A DNA stretch of 64,000 nucleotides, from the NCBI RefSeq assembly GCF_013416525.1, contig NZ_JACCEM010000001.1, positions 525,169 to 589,168 of the forward strand, read 5' to 3'. This document shows positions 30,353-38,228 of the stretch, piece by piece. The position numbers and the translations under genes were made by a program. Within the stretch, counting starts at the first letter, position 1. The number at the start of each line of letters is the position of its first letter. The stretch comes from Parapusillimonas granuli. GTDB lineage: Bacteria > Pseudomonadota > Gammaproteobacteria > Burkholderiales > Burkholderiaceae_B. The notes below the pieces were generated by a model. That model saw only the letters and a list, made by a program, of their open reading frames with translations, made no database searches and was not told where the DNA came from.

Positions 30353-30366
30353 GCATTGTGCAATGC
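30353..30366. promoter_or_regulatory. Palindrome GCATTGTGCAATGC upstream of the IclR gene
   Basis: Perfect 6-bp arms around TG, 26 to 39 bases before the chosen IclR start, in the gap behind the Bug receptor gene. IclR proteins commonly bind such palindromes and repress their own genes. Function is inferred from position only. Confidence 0.4.
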
Positions 30367-30428
30367 AAGATTCTATCAAGCCTGTGTATGGCGCCTCATC
30401 CGCGTTTTCCAGCACCCTGTTCATGGAG

Positions 30429-31397
30429 TCAGTCGATCTTGATCCCAGCCTTCTTGATGATGGGGCCCCATTTTTCCTGTTCGGCCCGGACGAAGCTGGC
30501 CAGGTCCTTCGGCGTGCCGCCGCCGGTGTCCAGGCCCATCGCCAGCAGGCGTTCCTGGGTTTCGGGCATGGCGAAGAACTTCTGCAGTTCCAGGTTGAGC
30601 TTGGTGACGACATCGGCCGGCGTGCCCTTGGGGGCGAACAGGGCGTTCCAGGCGATGACCTCGAAGCCCGGCAGGCCCTGGCTGGCCACGGTGGGGACGC
30701 CGGGCAGCAGCTTGGTTTCGGACTTGCTGGTGACGGCGATGGCGCGCAGCTTGGCGCCGTCGATCTGCGGGCGCGCGGCGGTGATGGTGTCGATGGACAG
30801 CGGGATCTGCCCGCCGATCACATTGGTCATGGCCATGGACGAGCCCTTGTAGGGCACGCCGAACAGCGGGGCGCCGCTTTGCTCTTTCAAGAGCTCGTAG
30901 ACCAGCCGCGACGTGGTGCTGGGCATGCCGATATCGGCCGCGCGCCCTTCGCTCTTGGCCTTGTTGATGATGTCGGTGGTGGTCTTGAATGGCGAGTCGG
31001 CCTTGGTGACCAGGACCATGGGGAAAGTCCCGACGAGGATGACGGGCTCGAAATCCTTCACCGGGTCGAAGCCGAGGGACGAATACAGGAAGGCGTTCAG
31101 GTTGTGGGTGGCGTTCGTGCCCATGGTCAGGGTGTAGCCGTCGGGCTCGGCCCGCGCGGCGGCCTGCGTGCCGATATTGCCGCCGGCGCCGCCTTTGTTT
31201 TCGACGTAGAAGGTCTGGCCCATGGCTTTGGTCAGGTGGTCGGCCACGTATCTGGAGATGGTGTCCGTGCCCTGGCCGGCCTGGTAGGCGACGAGGATCT
31301 TGACGGGCTTGTCGGGGTAGCCCGCGGCGTGGGCCGGAACTGTGCCCAGCATGGCCAGGACTGCCGCGCCGGCGATCGATTTGAATTTGGTGTGCAT
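30429..31397 (-). CDS. Bug (TctC) family periplasmic solute receptor
   Basis: 322 residues; signal peptide MHTKFKSIAGAAVLAMLGTVPAHA, then the mature start GYPDKPVKILVAYQAGQGTDT. NKGGAGGNIGTQAAARAEPDGYTLTMG is the family's central loop, and DIGMPSTTSRLVYELLKE replaces the commoner FASSG pocket segment. It lies 46 bases after the CaiB-type CoA-transferase gene in an operon for activation and hydration of an unknown carboxylic acid, so it probably captures that acid in the periplasm. AAGGAGACAAACC precedes the ATG, a strong ribosome site. Confidence 0.9.
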   Translation of the reverse strand: MHTKFKSIAGAAVLAMLGTVPAHAAGYPDKPVKILVAYQAGQGTDTISRYVADHLTKAMGQTFYVENKGGAGGNIGTQAAARAEPDGYTLTMGTNATHNLNAFLYSSLGFDPVKDFEPVILVGTFPMVLVTKADSPFKTTTDIINKAKSEGRAADIGMPSTTSRLVYELLKEQSGAPLFGVPYKGSSMAMTNVIGGQIPLSIDTITAARPQIDGAKLRAIAVTSKSETKLLPGVPTVASQGLPGFEVIAWNALFAPKGTPADVVTKLNLELQKFFAMPETQERLLAMGLDTGGGTPKDLASFVRAEQEKWGPIIKKAGIKID

Positions 31398-31443
31398 GGT
31401 TTGTCTCCTTGGTTGTTATGAGGCTTTGGTGGCTGCGCCCCGC

Positions 31444-32643
31444 CTATGGGTCGGACGGGCAGGGCAGCGCCGCGCCGCCGTGCTTGATGGCGCGGTGTTC
31501 GTCGAAATCCGGGGGGCGGGCGCCCGGCGCTCCGGGAGTGTCCGACAGGCGGATGGGCACGCCCAGCCCTTTGTAGTCGGGCCGGTCCACGACCATGCCG
31601 CGATGGCGGGTATGGGCCTGGGCCAGCGCTTCCGGCACGGTGTTCACGGGCCCGGCCGGTATGCCTTGTTGCATGAGCATGTCGCACAAAGGCGCTTTTT
31701 CCCAGTTTTCCAGGACGCTTTCGATTTCCTCCCGCAGGCGCGGGCGGTTCTTGAGCCTTTGCGCGTTGGAGCAGAAATCGGGGTGCTCGGCGAGTTCGGG
31801 CTTGCCGATGCAGCGGCAGAATTTGTGGAACTGAGGCTCGTTCAGTATGCCCAGGAACACCAGGCCGTCGCGGGTCTTGAAGCTGTCGTAGGGAGCGATG
31901 TTGGGGTGCGCGCTGCCCAGCAGCTGCGGCGGCTGCCCGGACTGCAGCCAGTTCGCCGCATGGGGCACCAGCAGGCTGAGCGCCGTATCGAACAGCGTGG
32001 CTTCCACGCGCTGCGCCTTGCCGCTGCGCTCGCGCGCCAGCAAGGCCATGAGTATGCCCGAGAACGCCGTATAGGCCGTGAGGTGGTCCACGACCGGGAT
32101 GCCGATGCGGGTGGGCCCGGTTTCCGGCGAACCGTTGATGCTCATCAGCCCGCAGATGGCCTGCAGCACGGCGTCGTACCCGGGCAGCCCGCCCAGCGGG
32201 CCGGTGGCGCCGAACCCGCTGATGCTGCAATAGACCAGACGCGGGTAGCGTTGCGCCAGGTGGCCTTCGTATCCCAGGCCCCATTTCTCCATGGTGGCGG
32301 GCAGGAAGTTCTCGACCAGCACGTCGGCGTCGCGCAGCAGCGTGAACAGCACTTCCTGGTCTTCGGCCCGGGACAGGTCCAGCGCGATCGCCTGCTTGCC
32401 GCGATTCAGCGCGGAGAAATAGGCGGCGTTGCCGCGCTCGTCGAAGGGCGGCCCCAATTTGCGGGTTTCGTCGCCGAAGGGCGGTTCGACCTTGATGACG
32501 GTGGCGCCGTGGTCCGCCAGCATTTGCGTGCACAGCGGGCCGGCCAGCACGCGGGACAAGTCCACCACGCGCACGCCCCGCAGCGCGCCGGCGCCTTCGG
32601 ACGCGGCGGGCCAGACCGTGTCCTGGGCTTGGGGGGCGGCCAT
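31444..32643 (-). CDS. CaiB/BaiF family (class III) CoA-transferase
   Basis: 399 residues. GVRVVDLSRVLAGPLCTQMLADHGATVIKVEPPFGDETR is the classic N-terminal CoA-binding segment. SISGFGATGPLGGLPGYDAVLQAICGLMSINGSPE contains the catalytic Asp (YDAVLQA) that forms the acyl-enzyme anhydride. Such enzymes move CoA between carboxylic acids. The ATG at 32643 follows the stop of the MaoC-type gene by one base, so the two are coupled. With the AMP-forming ligase in the same operon there are two ways to make a CoA ester; the acids involved are not readable from sequence. Confidence 0.9.
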   Translation of the reverse strand: MAAPQAQDTVWPAASEGAGALRGVRVVDLSRVLAGPLCTQMLADHGATVIKVEPPFGDETRKLGPPFDERGNAAYFSALNRGKQAIALDLSRAEDQEVLFTLLRDADVLVENFLPATMEKWGLGYEGHLAQRYPRLVYCSISGFGATGPLGGLPGYDAVLQAICGLMSINGSPETGPTRIGIPVVDHLTAYTAFSGILMALLARERSGKAQRVEATLFDTALSLLVPHAANWLQSGQPPQLLGSAHPNIAPYDSFKTRDGLVFLGILNEPQFHKFCRCIGKPELAEHPDFCSNAQRLKNRPRLREEIESVLENWEKAPLCDMLMQQGIPAGPVNTVPEALAQAHTRHRGMVVDRPDYKGLGVPIRLSDTPGAPGARPPDFDEHRAIKHGGAALPCPSDP

Positions 32644-32644
32644 G

Positions 32645-33781
32645 TCAGCCGCGGCTCGGGAGCTGGACGACGCCCGTCCCGATGACCGAAAGTTCGTCGT
32701 CTTGATTGCGGCCTTCCTGTTCGATCTCGACCAGGTGCCGCCCTTCGCTTTCGTATTTCCTGGTGACCTTGCCCTTGATGAACAGCATGTCGCCTTCTGG
32801 ATTGTGGCGGCGGACCTTGCACAGGGACTTGTGCAGGAAGCCGTCGTCGCCCATCCAGTTGGTCAGGTGGTGGGTCAGCCAGGAGTTGCGTTCGGGGCCG
32901 TAGTCATAGGCGCCGGGCGCGCCGACCTCGAGCGCGAAATCCTCTTCCCAGTGGACGCGCTCGGGCACGTCGGGGATGCCGAAGCGGTTCTTGATGCCCA
33001 CGCCCGGATGGGCGTCGATGAGCTGCCACGCCAGCTTGTTGGCCCGGATGTAGAGGCCGCCCCAGCCCTGCGCATAGGCGATGAAGCCCGTGACGGTCAT
33101 GGGGCCCTTGAACAGGACGGGCAGTTCGTCGCCGACGTTGACGTCTTCCCAGTAGCGTGGCGTGGCGCCGCGGATTTCTTCCTGGGCATAGAGCTTGTAG
33201 GCTTCGCGCAGCTCTTCGTCGGTGTAGCGCCGCGGTGCGCGTTCGCGGACTTCCTTGTACTTGGTGCCGACTTCGCGAGCATGGTCGCGCTCGGTGCGGA
33301 AGCACCAGCTGTCGGCCTCGGCGATGCGGTCGCCGTCCTGGTTGTAGAACTGGACGTTGTAGATCTGCTGGATGGCGCGGCCGGCGAAGCGGGTCTCGTG
33401 GGGAATCAGGGCCTTGAGCGTGGCTTCGGAAAAGATTTCATCGTTGCGGCGCACGGTCTTGTGCCAGGTCCAGTCGGCGCCGGACCACATGGCGTGGACG
33501 CCGGGCAGGCCGCCGACGTAGCCGGACACGATGCGGTTGGTGGCGAAGAGAAAGCTGGGCAGGGCGATGATGCCGCCGTGCCTGGTTTTGGCGGCATAGT
33601 CGGGGTCGCACCAGAGCGGGTTGTCGTCGCCGATGCCGTGGGCATAGTGGCGGATGTTGTCGCGGGTGGCTTCGTGGCACCAGGGCTCGACGGTTTCGGT
33701 GATCTTCACGCCGATGCGGCGGCTGAGGGCTTCGAGATCGTGCTCGGTGATTTTCGGGAAGCTGCGGGTTGGCATGTCCAT
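32645..33781 (-). CDS. Two-domain MaoC-type (hotdog) acyl-CoA hydratase
   Basis: 378 residues containing two hotdog domains. The N-terminal one (about 25-160; CHEATRDNIRHYAHGIGDDNPLWCDPDYA, GGIIALPSFLFA) is of the FAS1/MaoC-N type. The C-terminal one starts around ATPRYWEDVNVGDELPVLFKGPMTVTGFIAYAQGW. Proteins of this build include mesaconyl- and itaconyl-CoA hydratases and unknown enoyl-CoA hydratases. AGGAGC stands 4 bases before the ATG at 33781, and the neighbours are a CoA ligase (38 bases upstream) and a CoA-transferase (one base downstream). Most likely it adds water to an unsaturated CoA ester. Confidence 0.85.
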   Translation of the reverse strand: MDMPTRSFPKITEHDLEALSRRIGVKITETVEPWCHEATRDNIRHYAHGIGDDNPLWCDPDYAAKTRHGGIIALPSFLFATNRIVSGYVGGLPGVHAMWSGADWTWHKTVRRNDEIFSEATLKALIPHETRFAGRAIQQIYNVQFYNQDGDRIAEADSWCFRTERDHAREVGTKYKEVRERAPRRYTDEELREAYKLYAQEEIRGATPRYWEDVNVGDELPVLFKGPMTVTGFIAYAQGWGGLYIRANKLAWQLIDAHPGVGIKNRFGIPDVPERVHWEEDFALEVGAPGAYDYGPERNSWLTHHLTNWMGDDGFLHKSLCKVRRHNPEGDMLFIKGKVTRKYESEGRHLVEIEQEGRNQDDELSVIGTGVVQLPSRG

Positions 33782-33819
33782 GGTTGCTCCTGGTGGTCTG
33801 TTCTGGGTGTCTGTTGCGG

Positions 33820-35397
33820 TTAGGGGATGGTGTGCTCGGCCTCGGGCAGGCTGTTCCGGACTTCCTGTTCGCGCAGTTTCTTGCGATGGATCTTGCCCGC
33901 CGGCGTCTTGGGCAGTTCGGACACGAAGGCGATGTGGCGGGGGTATTCGTGCTGGCTCAGGCGGGACCGGACGGTGTCCTGGATTTCCTGCTTCAGCTGT
34001 TCGTCGCCCGGGCGTTTGGCGATGACGAAGGCCTTGACCACTTGCCCGCGCAATTCGTCGGGGACGCCGATGGCGGCCGCTTCGAGCACGTCGGGGTGCT
34101 TCAGGATGGCGTCCTCGATCTCCACCGCGCTCATCGTCCAGCCGGCCGAGATGATCACGTCGTCGGCGCGGCCGGCGTGATAGAAATAGCCGTCTTCGTC
34201 GGTGCGGCCGAGGTCTTTGGTGGCGATCCATTTGCCCCGGCGCAGGACTTTCATTTCACCGACCACGCCCGGCGGGCAGACCTTGCCGTCCGCGTCCTGC
34301 ACCTCGACGACGCCGCCCGGTATGGGCTTGCCCAGGGCGCCGTGCTTCACGGGGAAATCTTCGGCGCCGGGATAGGACACCAGGATCACGCCGATTTCGG
34401 TCGTGCCGTACATGCTGCAGACCTGGGTGCCGAACAGTTCTTCGATGAAGGTTTCCGTGGCGCCGTCTATGGGTTCGCCGGTGAAGGAAAGCTTCTGGAT
34501 GCTGTAGGAATGGGCGCGGGCGTCGGGACTGTTGCGGATCATCCGGTAATGGGTGGCGGCGGCCGACATGTTCGTGAACCGGTGTTCGCTCAGCGCACGA
34601 AGCAGCCGGCTTGCGTTGAACTTGCCCGAGAACGCGCCTATGGTCAGGCCCAGCGCCAGGGGCGCCAGCGTGCCGTGCCACAGCCCATGGCCCCAGGCGG
34701 GGGAGGATGGGCAGAAGTAGCGGTCGCCGGGGCGCAGCCCGGTTCCATAAAGCGCCGCCACCATCAGCGTGACCAGGGCCTTGTGGGTGTGCTTGATGGC
34801 GTCGGGCAGTTCGCGGGTGGTGCCGGAGGTGTACTGGAAGATGGCCAGGTCGTCGGCGCGGCTGCGCGTGGGGTAGTGGGCGTCGTAGCGGGACAGGCCG
34901 GCCAGGAAGCTGTCGTTGACGACCAGGCAGCGCAGCCCGGGCGTTTGTTCCACCACGCCGATCTTGTCGTCGTTGGTGAGCAGCAGTTTGGGGCTGCAGT
35001 CCTGGACGCGCAGGCGGATGCCGTCGGGGCCGAAGAGGGTGAACAGGGGAACCGCGATGGCGCCGGTTTTCATGACGCCGAACAGGGTGGAGTAGAAGGC
35101 TCGGGAGGGCTCGAGCATGATGGCCACGCGGTCGCCGGGTTCGATGCCTTGCGCGGCGAGGTAGTGGGCGAAGCGGGAGGATTCGTCGGCGATCTGGCGA
35201 TAGGTGAGGATTTCGTCGCGGCCGTCGGCGTGCGCGACGATGATGGCGACGCGGTCGGGGTCGCCGGCATGGCGGTCGATGCATTCATGCGCGATGTTCA
35301 GCCGCTCGCGGGTGCCGTCGAAGAGGTCCCAGAGCTTTTGGGGGCTCCAGTGCCGTTGGGCGTCGGCGTATGAGGTGTAGTCGGTGAGTTTGGGCAT
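33820..35397 (-). CDS. AMP-forming acyl-CoA synthetase
   Basis: 525 residues of the ANL superfamily. The phosphate loop reads TSGTTRELPDAIKHTH instead of the usual TSGTTGxPK, a variant found in a subgroup of acyl/aryl-CoA ligases. SMYGTTEIGVIL is motif A5, GRADDVIISAGWTMSAVEIE is the hinge region, and LPKTPAGKIHRKKLRE carries the catalytic C-terminal lysine. It activates a carboxylic acid with ATP and CoA. As first gene of the leftward operon it probably sets the pathway's entry, possibly on an acid imported with the downstream Bug receptor. A TTGACA / TAAAGT promoter and a 16-bp palindrome lie just upstream. Confidence 0.87.
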   Translation of the reverse strand: MPKLTDYTSYADAQRHWSPQKLWDLFDGTRERLNIAHECIDRHAGDPDRVAIIVAHADGRDEILTYRQIADESSRFAHYLAAQGIEPGDRVAIMLEPSRAFYSTLFGVMKTGAIAVPLFTLFGPDGIRLRVQDCSPKLLLTNDDKIGVVEQTPGLRCLVVNDSFLAGLSRYDAHYPTRSRADDLAIFQYTSGTTRELPDAIKHTHKALVTLMVAALYGTGLRPGDRYFCPSSPAWGHGLWHGTLAPLALGLTIGAFSGKFNASRLLRALSEHRFTNMSAAATHYRMIRNSPDARAHSYSIQKLSFTGEPIDGATETFIEELFGTQVCSMYGTTEIGVILVSYPGAEDFPVKHGALGKPIPGGVVEVQDADGKVCPPGVVGEMKVLRRGKWIATKDLGRTDEDGYFYHAGRADDVIISAGWTMSAVEIEDAILKHPDVLEAAAIGVPDELRGQVVKAFVIAKRPGDEQLKQEIQDTVRSRLSQHEYPRHIAFVSELPKTPAGKIHRKKLREQEVRNSLPEAEHTIP

Positions 35398-35429
35398 GTC
35401 GTGGTGCTCTTGGGGTCGGCGTTGTGGTC

Positions 35430-35486
35430 ACTTTATTCTTGCCGGTTGAAATTGTCAAATAGATTATTAGATTGTATATATACAAT
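35430..35486 (-). promoter_or_regulatory. Promoter and palindromic operator of the acyl-CoA synthetase operon
   Basis: On the minus strand TTGACA (35453-35458) and TAAAGT (35430-35435) are 17 bases apart, a good sigma-70 promoter 33 bases before the start codon. Just upstream, ATTGTATATATACAAT (35471-35486) is a perfect 16-bp palindrome resembling operators of GntR-type regulators (TTGTATA/TATACAA). Its place directly behind the -35 suits an activator or a repressor. No GntR gene lies nearby; the IclR protein at the end of the operon is the only local candidate. Confidence 0.55.
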
Positions 35487-35936
35487 TAAATGACAGAAGG
35501 CTTGGGGTGTGTGGGGATGGTTTTGTTTGGGAGCGTGGGTGGGGTTTGCGCGTTCTGTGGCGGTTTTTTGCTGGCTTGCTTGTTTGTCGCTGTGCCGATG
35601 TTGTATTTTTGGCGGCCGGCTATTTGTCGCTGCGCCGTTGTTTGGTTTCTTTAGCCGGCCTGCCAGATGCTGAGCGGGTGTTCTCGCTCCCGTGACCCGG
35701 TCCTGCTGCGCAGGACTGCCCGGCCAAAGCACCTGGCAGGCCTCATGGCAAGGAGGATCGAGGCGCTGCTGCTTTTTCAGTGGCGGGCTGGTTTGCTGAC
35801 AAGCGGCGCTTGGCCGGTAGGGGAGTGATGTTGGCTGATGGCAGGCACGGCGGGATCGTGGCGCCGTATCACTGAACGGCGCAGCCAAACAGAACGGTGC
35901 CGCCAAAACAGAACAGAAAGAACGGCGCAGCCGAAA
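35487..35936. other. Non-coding, strand-skewed region with inverted and direct repeats
   Basis: No convincing gene in this 450-base stretch. The + strand is strongly G/T-rich between about 35500 and 35660. TTTGTCGCTGYGCCG occurs twice (about 35585 and 35625). A 14-base inverted repeat with one mismatch (35657-35670 and 35729-35742) encloses a perfect 7-bp hairpin GTCCTGC-TGC-GCAGGAC (35700-35716). Close to the liuR end, GAACGGYGCMGCC is present three times (35874, 35892, 35920). It could hold an untranslated RNA or a structured element; nothing here names a family. Confidence 0.5.
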
Positions 35937-36317
35937 TCAGCCGTGCTGTCCCAACAGCTCCTGGCAGTGATCCAGCTGTGCCTCGATTTCCGCCAAGGTC
36001 TCGCGCAGATCCCGCTGCTGCTGCTGCAATGTCGACCGATGCCGTTCCAGGATCTCGATGTAATGCTTCAGCTGCGCCGTGGTATCTCCCGGCGCGTCGT
36101 ACATGTTGATCAGGCTCAGAATCTCCGCAAGCTGCAAGCCCAGACGCTTGCCGCGCAGAGCCAGCTTCAGCCGCGTGCGGTCCCGCGACGAGTAGATGCG
36201 GTTGCGGCCGTCCCGGGCGGGGCTCACGATCCCCTGGTCCTCGTAATAGCGAAGCGTACGGGGCGTAATGGCGAATTCCTGCGCCAGATCGGAGATAGTC
36301 CAGTGGGGATCGGTCAT
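35937..36317 (-). CDS. liuR: MerR-family regulator of leucine/isovalerate catabolism
   Basis: 126 residues. The MerR winged helix opens WTISDLAQEFAITPRTLRYYEDQGIVSPARDGRNRIYSSRDRTRLKLALRGKRLGLQLAEI, close to the LiuR pattern I know, followed by a dimer coiled coil (HYIEILERHRSTLQQQQRDLRETLAEIEAQLD). There is no cysteine-rich metal loop at the end, so it is not a metal sensor. It should control ivd-aceK-thiolase-liuB-liuD about 7 kb away, from which it is separated by an unrelated operon. A LiuR-type site lies 15 bases before its start, which suggests autoregulation. No strong ribosome site is visible. Confidence 0.85.
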   Translation of the reverse strand: MTDPHWTISDLAQEFAITPRTLRYYEDQGIVSPARDGRNRIYSSRDRTRLKLALRGKRLGLQLAEILSLINMYDAPGDTTAQLKHYIEILERHRSTLQQQQRDLRETLAEIEAQLDHCQELLGQHG

Positions 36318-36331
36318 CGAACTGAGTTACC

Positions 36332-36349
36332 GTTTACGTTAACGTAATT
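36332..36349. promoter_or_regulatory. LiuR-type operator between liuR and the divergent hydrolase gene
   Basis: GTTTACGTTAACGTAATT contains TTACGT-TA-ACGTAA with perfect 6-bp arms and shares the TTTACGT half-site with the one before ivd. Rightward, TAATAT at 36360-36365 could be the -10 of the hydrolase gene; the operator covers the matching -35. Leftward it stands 15 bases from the liuR start. It probably controls both genes. Confidence 0.65.
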
Positions 36350-36403
36350 GATGATGCCATAATATGCGTTAAAAGGCATTTCCGGCATATAGATGGAGAC
36401 ACG

Positions 36404-37471
36404 ATGAATCCCAATGAAATGAAGCTGGCGTATCCCTTCGGAGACGAGATCCCCGCCGCCGGCCACGCAATAGCCGTAGCGGACGGCGTACGTTGGATAC
36501 GCATGCCGCTTCCGTTCGCGCTCGACCACATCAATCTTTGGCTCCTGCGCGACGAAATCGATGGCCAGGAAGGTTGGACCGTCGTCGACTGCGGCGTCAG
36601 CCGCGACGAAGTCAAAGAGACTTGGGAACAAGTCTTCCAGAACGTGCTGGACGGCCTGCCCGTGCTCCGCGTCATCGTCACCCACATGCATCCCGACCAC
36701 GTCGGCCTGGCGTATTGGCTTTGCGAACGCTGGAACGCGCGCCTATGGATGACCATGACCGACTGGGGCGTGGCGCGGCTGTGGTCGCAGCCCGTGGGGG
36801 AAGGCGGGGGCGGGCCCAACGGCGCATCGGCCGCCGCGCATTTCGCGCGGCATGGGCTGACCGACCCCGACGCGCAGGAACAGATCCGCCAGCGGGCCCG
36901 CTACTACCCCAACCTGGTGCCCGACGTCCCCGCGCGCTATTCCCGCATGATGGACGGCAACCGCCTGCAGATCGGCGGGCGGGAATGGAAGGTGATCGTG
37001 GGGTACGGCCATGCGCCCGAACATGCGTCGCTGTATTGCGACACCCTGCAGCTCTTGATTTCCGGCGACATGGTCCTGCCGCGCATCTCCACGAACGTCA
37101 GCGTGTTCGACTACGAGCCCGACGGCAACCCCCTGCCGCTCTACCTGAACTCCCTGCGCGCATACGACGACCTGCCTGAAAACACCCTCGTCCTGCCTTC
37201 GCACGGCCGGCCCTTCCGCGGCCTGCACGAGCGCATCGCACAGCAGCACGCCCACCATGCGGAGCGTCTGGAAGAGGTCTACAACGCCTGCGCCGGTCCG
37301 AAGAGCGCGGCGGAGATCGTCCCGGTGATGTTCAAGCGCCAGCTCGACCTGCACCAGCTCACCTTCGCCATGGGCGAGGCGCTGGCCCACCTGCACGCGC
37401 TGTATTTCGACGGCAAGCTGACGCGCCAGACCGGCGAAGACGGCGTCATCCGCTTCCAGCGGCGAGCATAG
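36404..37471 (+). CDS. Metallo-beta-lactamase-fold hydrolase
   Basis: 355 residues. VIVTHMHPDHVGLA is the zinc-binding HxHxDH motif, GYGHAPEHASLYC and LISGDMVLPRIS supply the later His and Asp, and LPSHGRP the last His. A C-terminal helical winged-helix-like region (about 270-345) is found in MBL proteins acting on CoA- or glutathione-linked substrates. GGAGACACG directly before the ATG is a good ribosome site. Divergent from liuR and sharing its operator, so it may take part in branched-chain acyl-CoA metabolism. The substrate is not identifiable. Confidence 0.85.
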   Translation: MNPNEMKLAYPFGDEIPAAGHAIAVADGVRWIRMPLPFALDHINLWLLRDEIDGQEGWTVVDCGVSRDEVKETWEQVFQNVLDGLPVLRVIVTHMHPDHVGLAYWLCERWNARLWMTMTDWGVARLWSQPVGEGGGGPNGASAAAHFARHGLTDPDAQEQIRQRARYYPNLVPDVPARYSRMMDGNRLQIGGREWKVIVGYGHAPEHASLYCDTLQLLISGDMVLPRISTNVSVFDYEPDGNPLPLYLNSLRAYDDLPENTLVLPSHGRPFRGLHERIAQQHAHHAERLEEVYNACAGPKSAAEIVPVMFKRQLDLHQLTFAMGEALAHLHALYFDGKLTRQTGEDGVIRFQRRA

Positions 37472-37540
37472 GCTGCTGAAGCGCGGCGGCCCGGCCCGGC
37501 GACTGCATCTTCCGCGCCCGCGCCTTGCCGCCCCTGCGCT

Positions 37541-38167
37541 TCAACGCTCCGTCAGGGCCAGCCGCAGGGCCAGGCCCAGGAACACCGTGCCGGCCGTCCA
37601 GTTCAGCACCCGCTGGGCGCGGCGCGACTTCTGCATGCGCTCGCCCAGGGCGCCGGCAAACCACGCCACCAGGCCGAAGACCAACAGGGTGGACAGCATG
37701 AACAGGGCGCCCAGGCTCAGCGTCTGCATGGCGACCGAACCGCGGTCCGGGTCGGTGAACTGCGGCAGGAAAGCCAGGAAGAAAATGGACACCTTGGGAT
37801 TGCTCAGGTTCATGATGATGCCGCGCTGATACAGCCGCAGCCGGCTTTGCGCGGGCGGCCCTTCCTGCGCGCTGAGCGTGGCGGGGGCGCGAAACGCCCC
37901 CCAGGCAAGATAGACCAGGTACACGGCGCCGGCCAGCTTCAGCGCCATGAAGGCGGTTTCCGAGGCGGCGAACAGCGCGGCCAGCCCCACGGCCACCGCC
38001 ACGGTGTGGCCCACCAGCCCGGTGCACAGCCCCAGCACCACGTACATGCCCGAACTGCGCCCCCACATGGCCGATTGCATGAGCACGAAAAGATTGTCGG
38101 GACCGGGGGAAAGCGCCAGCAGGACGGCGACGCCGAAAAATGAGAGTGCGATGTCGGGGGTGAGCAT
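37541..38167 (-). CDS. LysE/RhtB family amino acid exporter
   Basis: 208 residues and about six membrane helices. LLALSPGPDNLFVLMQSAMWGRSSGM is the family's signature first helix and loop, and NLSNPKVSIFFLAFLPQF the conserved mid-protein segment. It exports amino acids or similar small molecules across the inner membrane. AGGCAACC lies before the ATG at 38167. It is divergent from metC by 61 bases, so export of a sulfur amino acid is possible, but that is only suggested by position. Confidence 0.88.
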   Translation of the reverse strand: MLTPDIALSFFGVAVLLALSPGPDNLFVLMQSAMWGRSSGMYVVLGLCTGLVGHTVAVAVGLAALFAASETAFMALKLAGAVYLVYLAWGAFRAPATLSAQEGPPAQSRLRLYQRGIIMNLSNPKVSIFFLAFLPQFTDPDRGSVAMQTLSLGALFMLSTLLVFGLVAWFAGALGERMQKSRRAQRVLNWTAGTVFLGLALRLALTER

Positions 38168-38228
38168 GGTTGCCTGTGTGGGACTATGATTATGCGGTTC
38201 ACAAATTTTAAGGCCCTTCGTACCCAAC

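Noticed and set aside
32645..34231. A longer 528-codon frame for the MaoC-type protein
   Set aside because: The extra 150 residues overlap the CoA-ligase gene on the same strand and are Arg/Pro-rich shadow sequence; AGGAGC before 33781 marks the true start.
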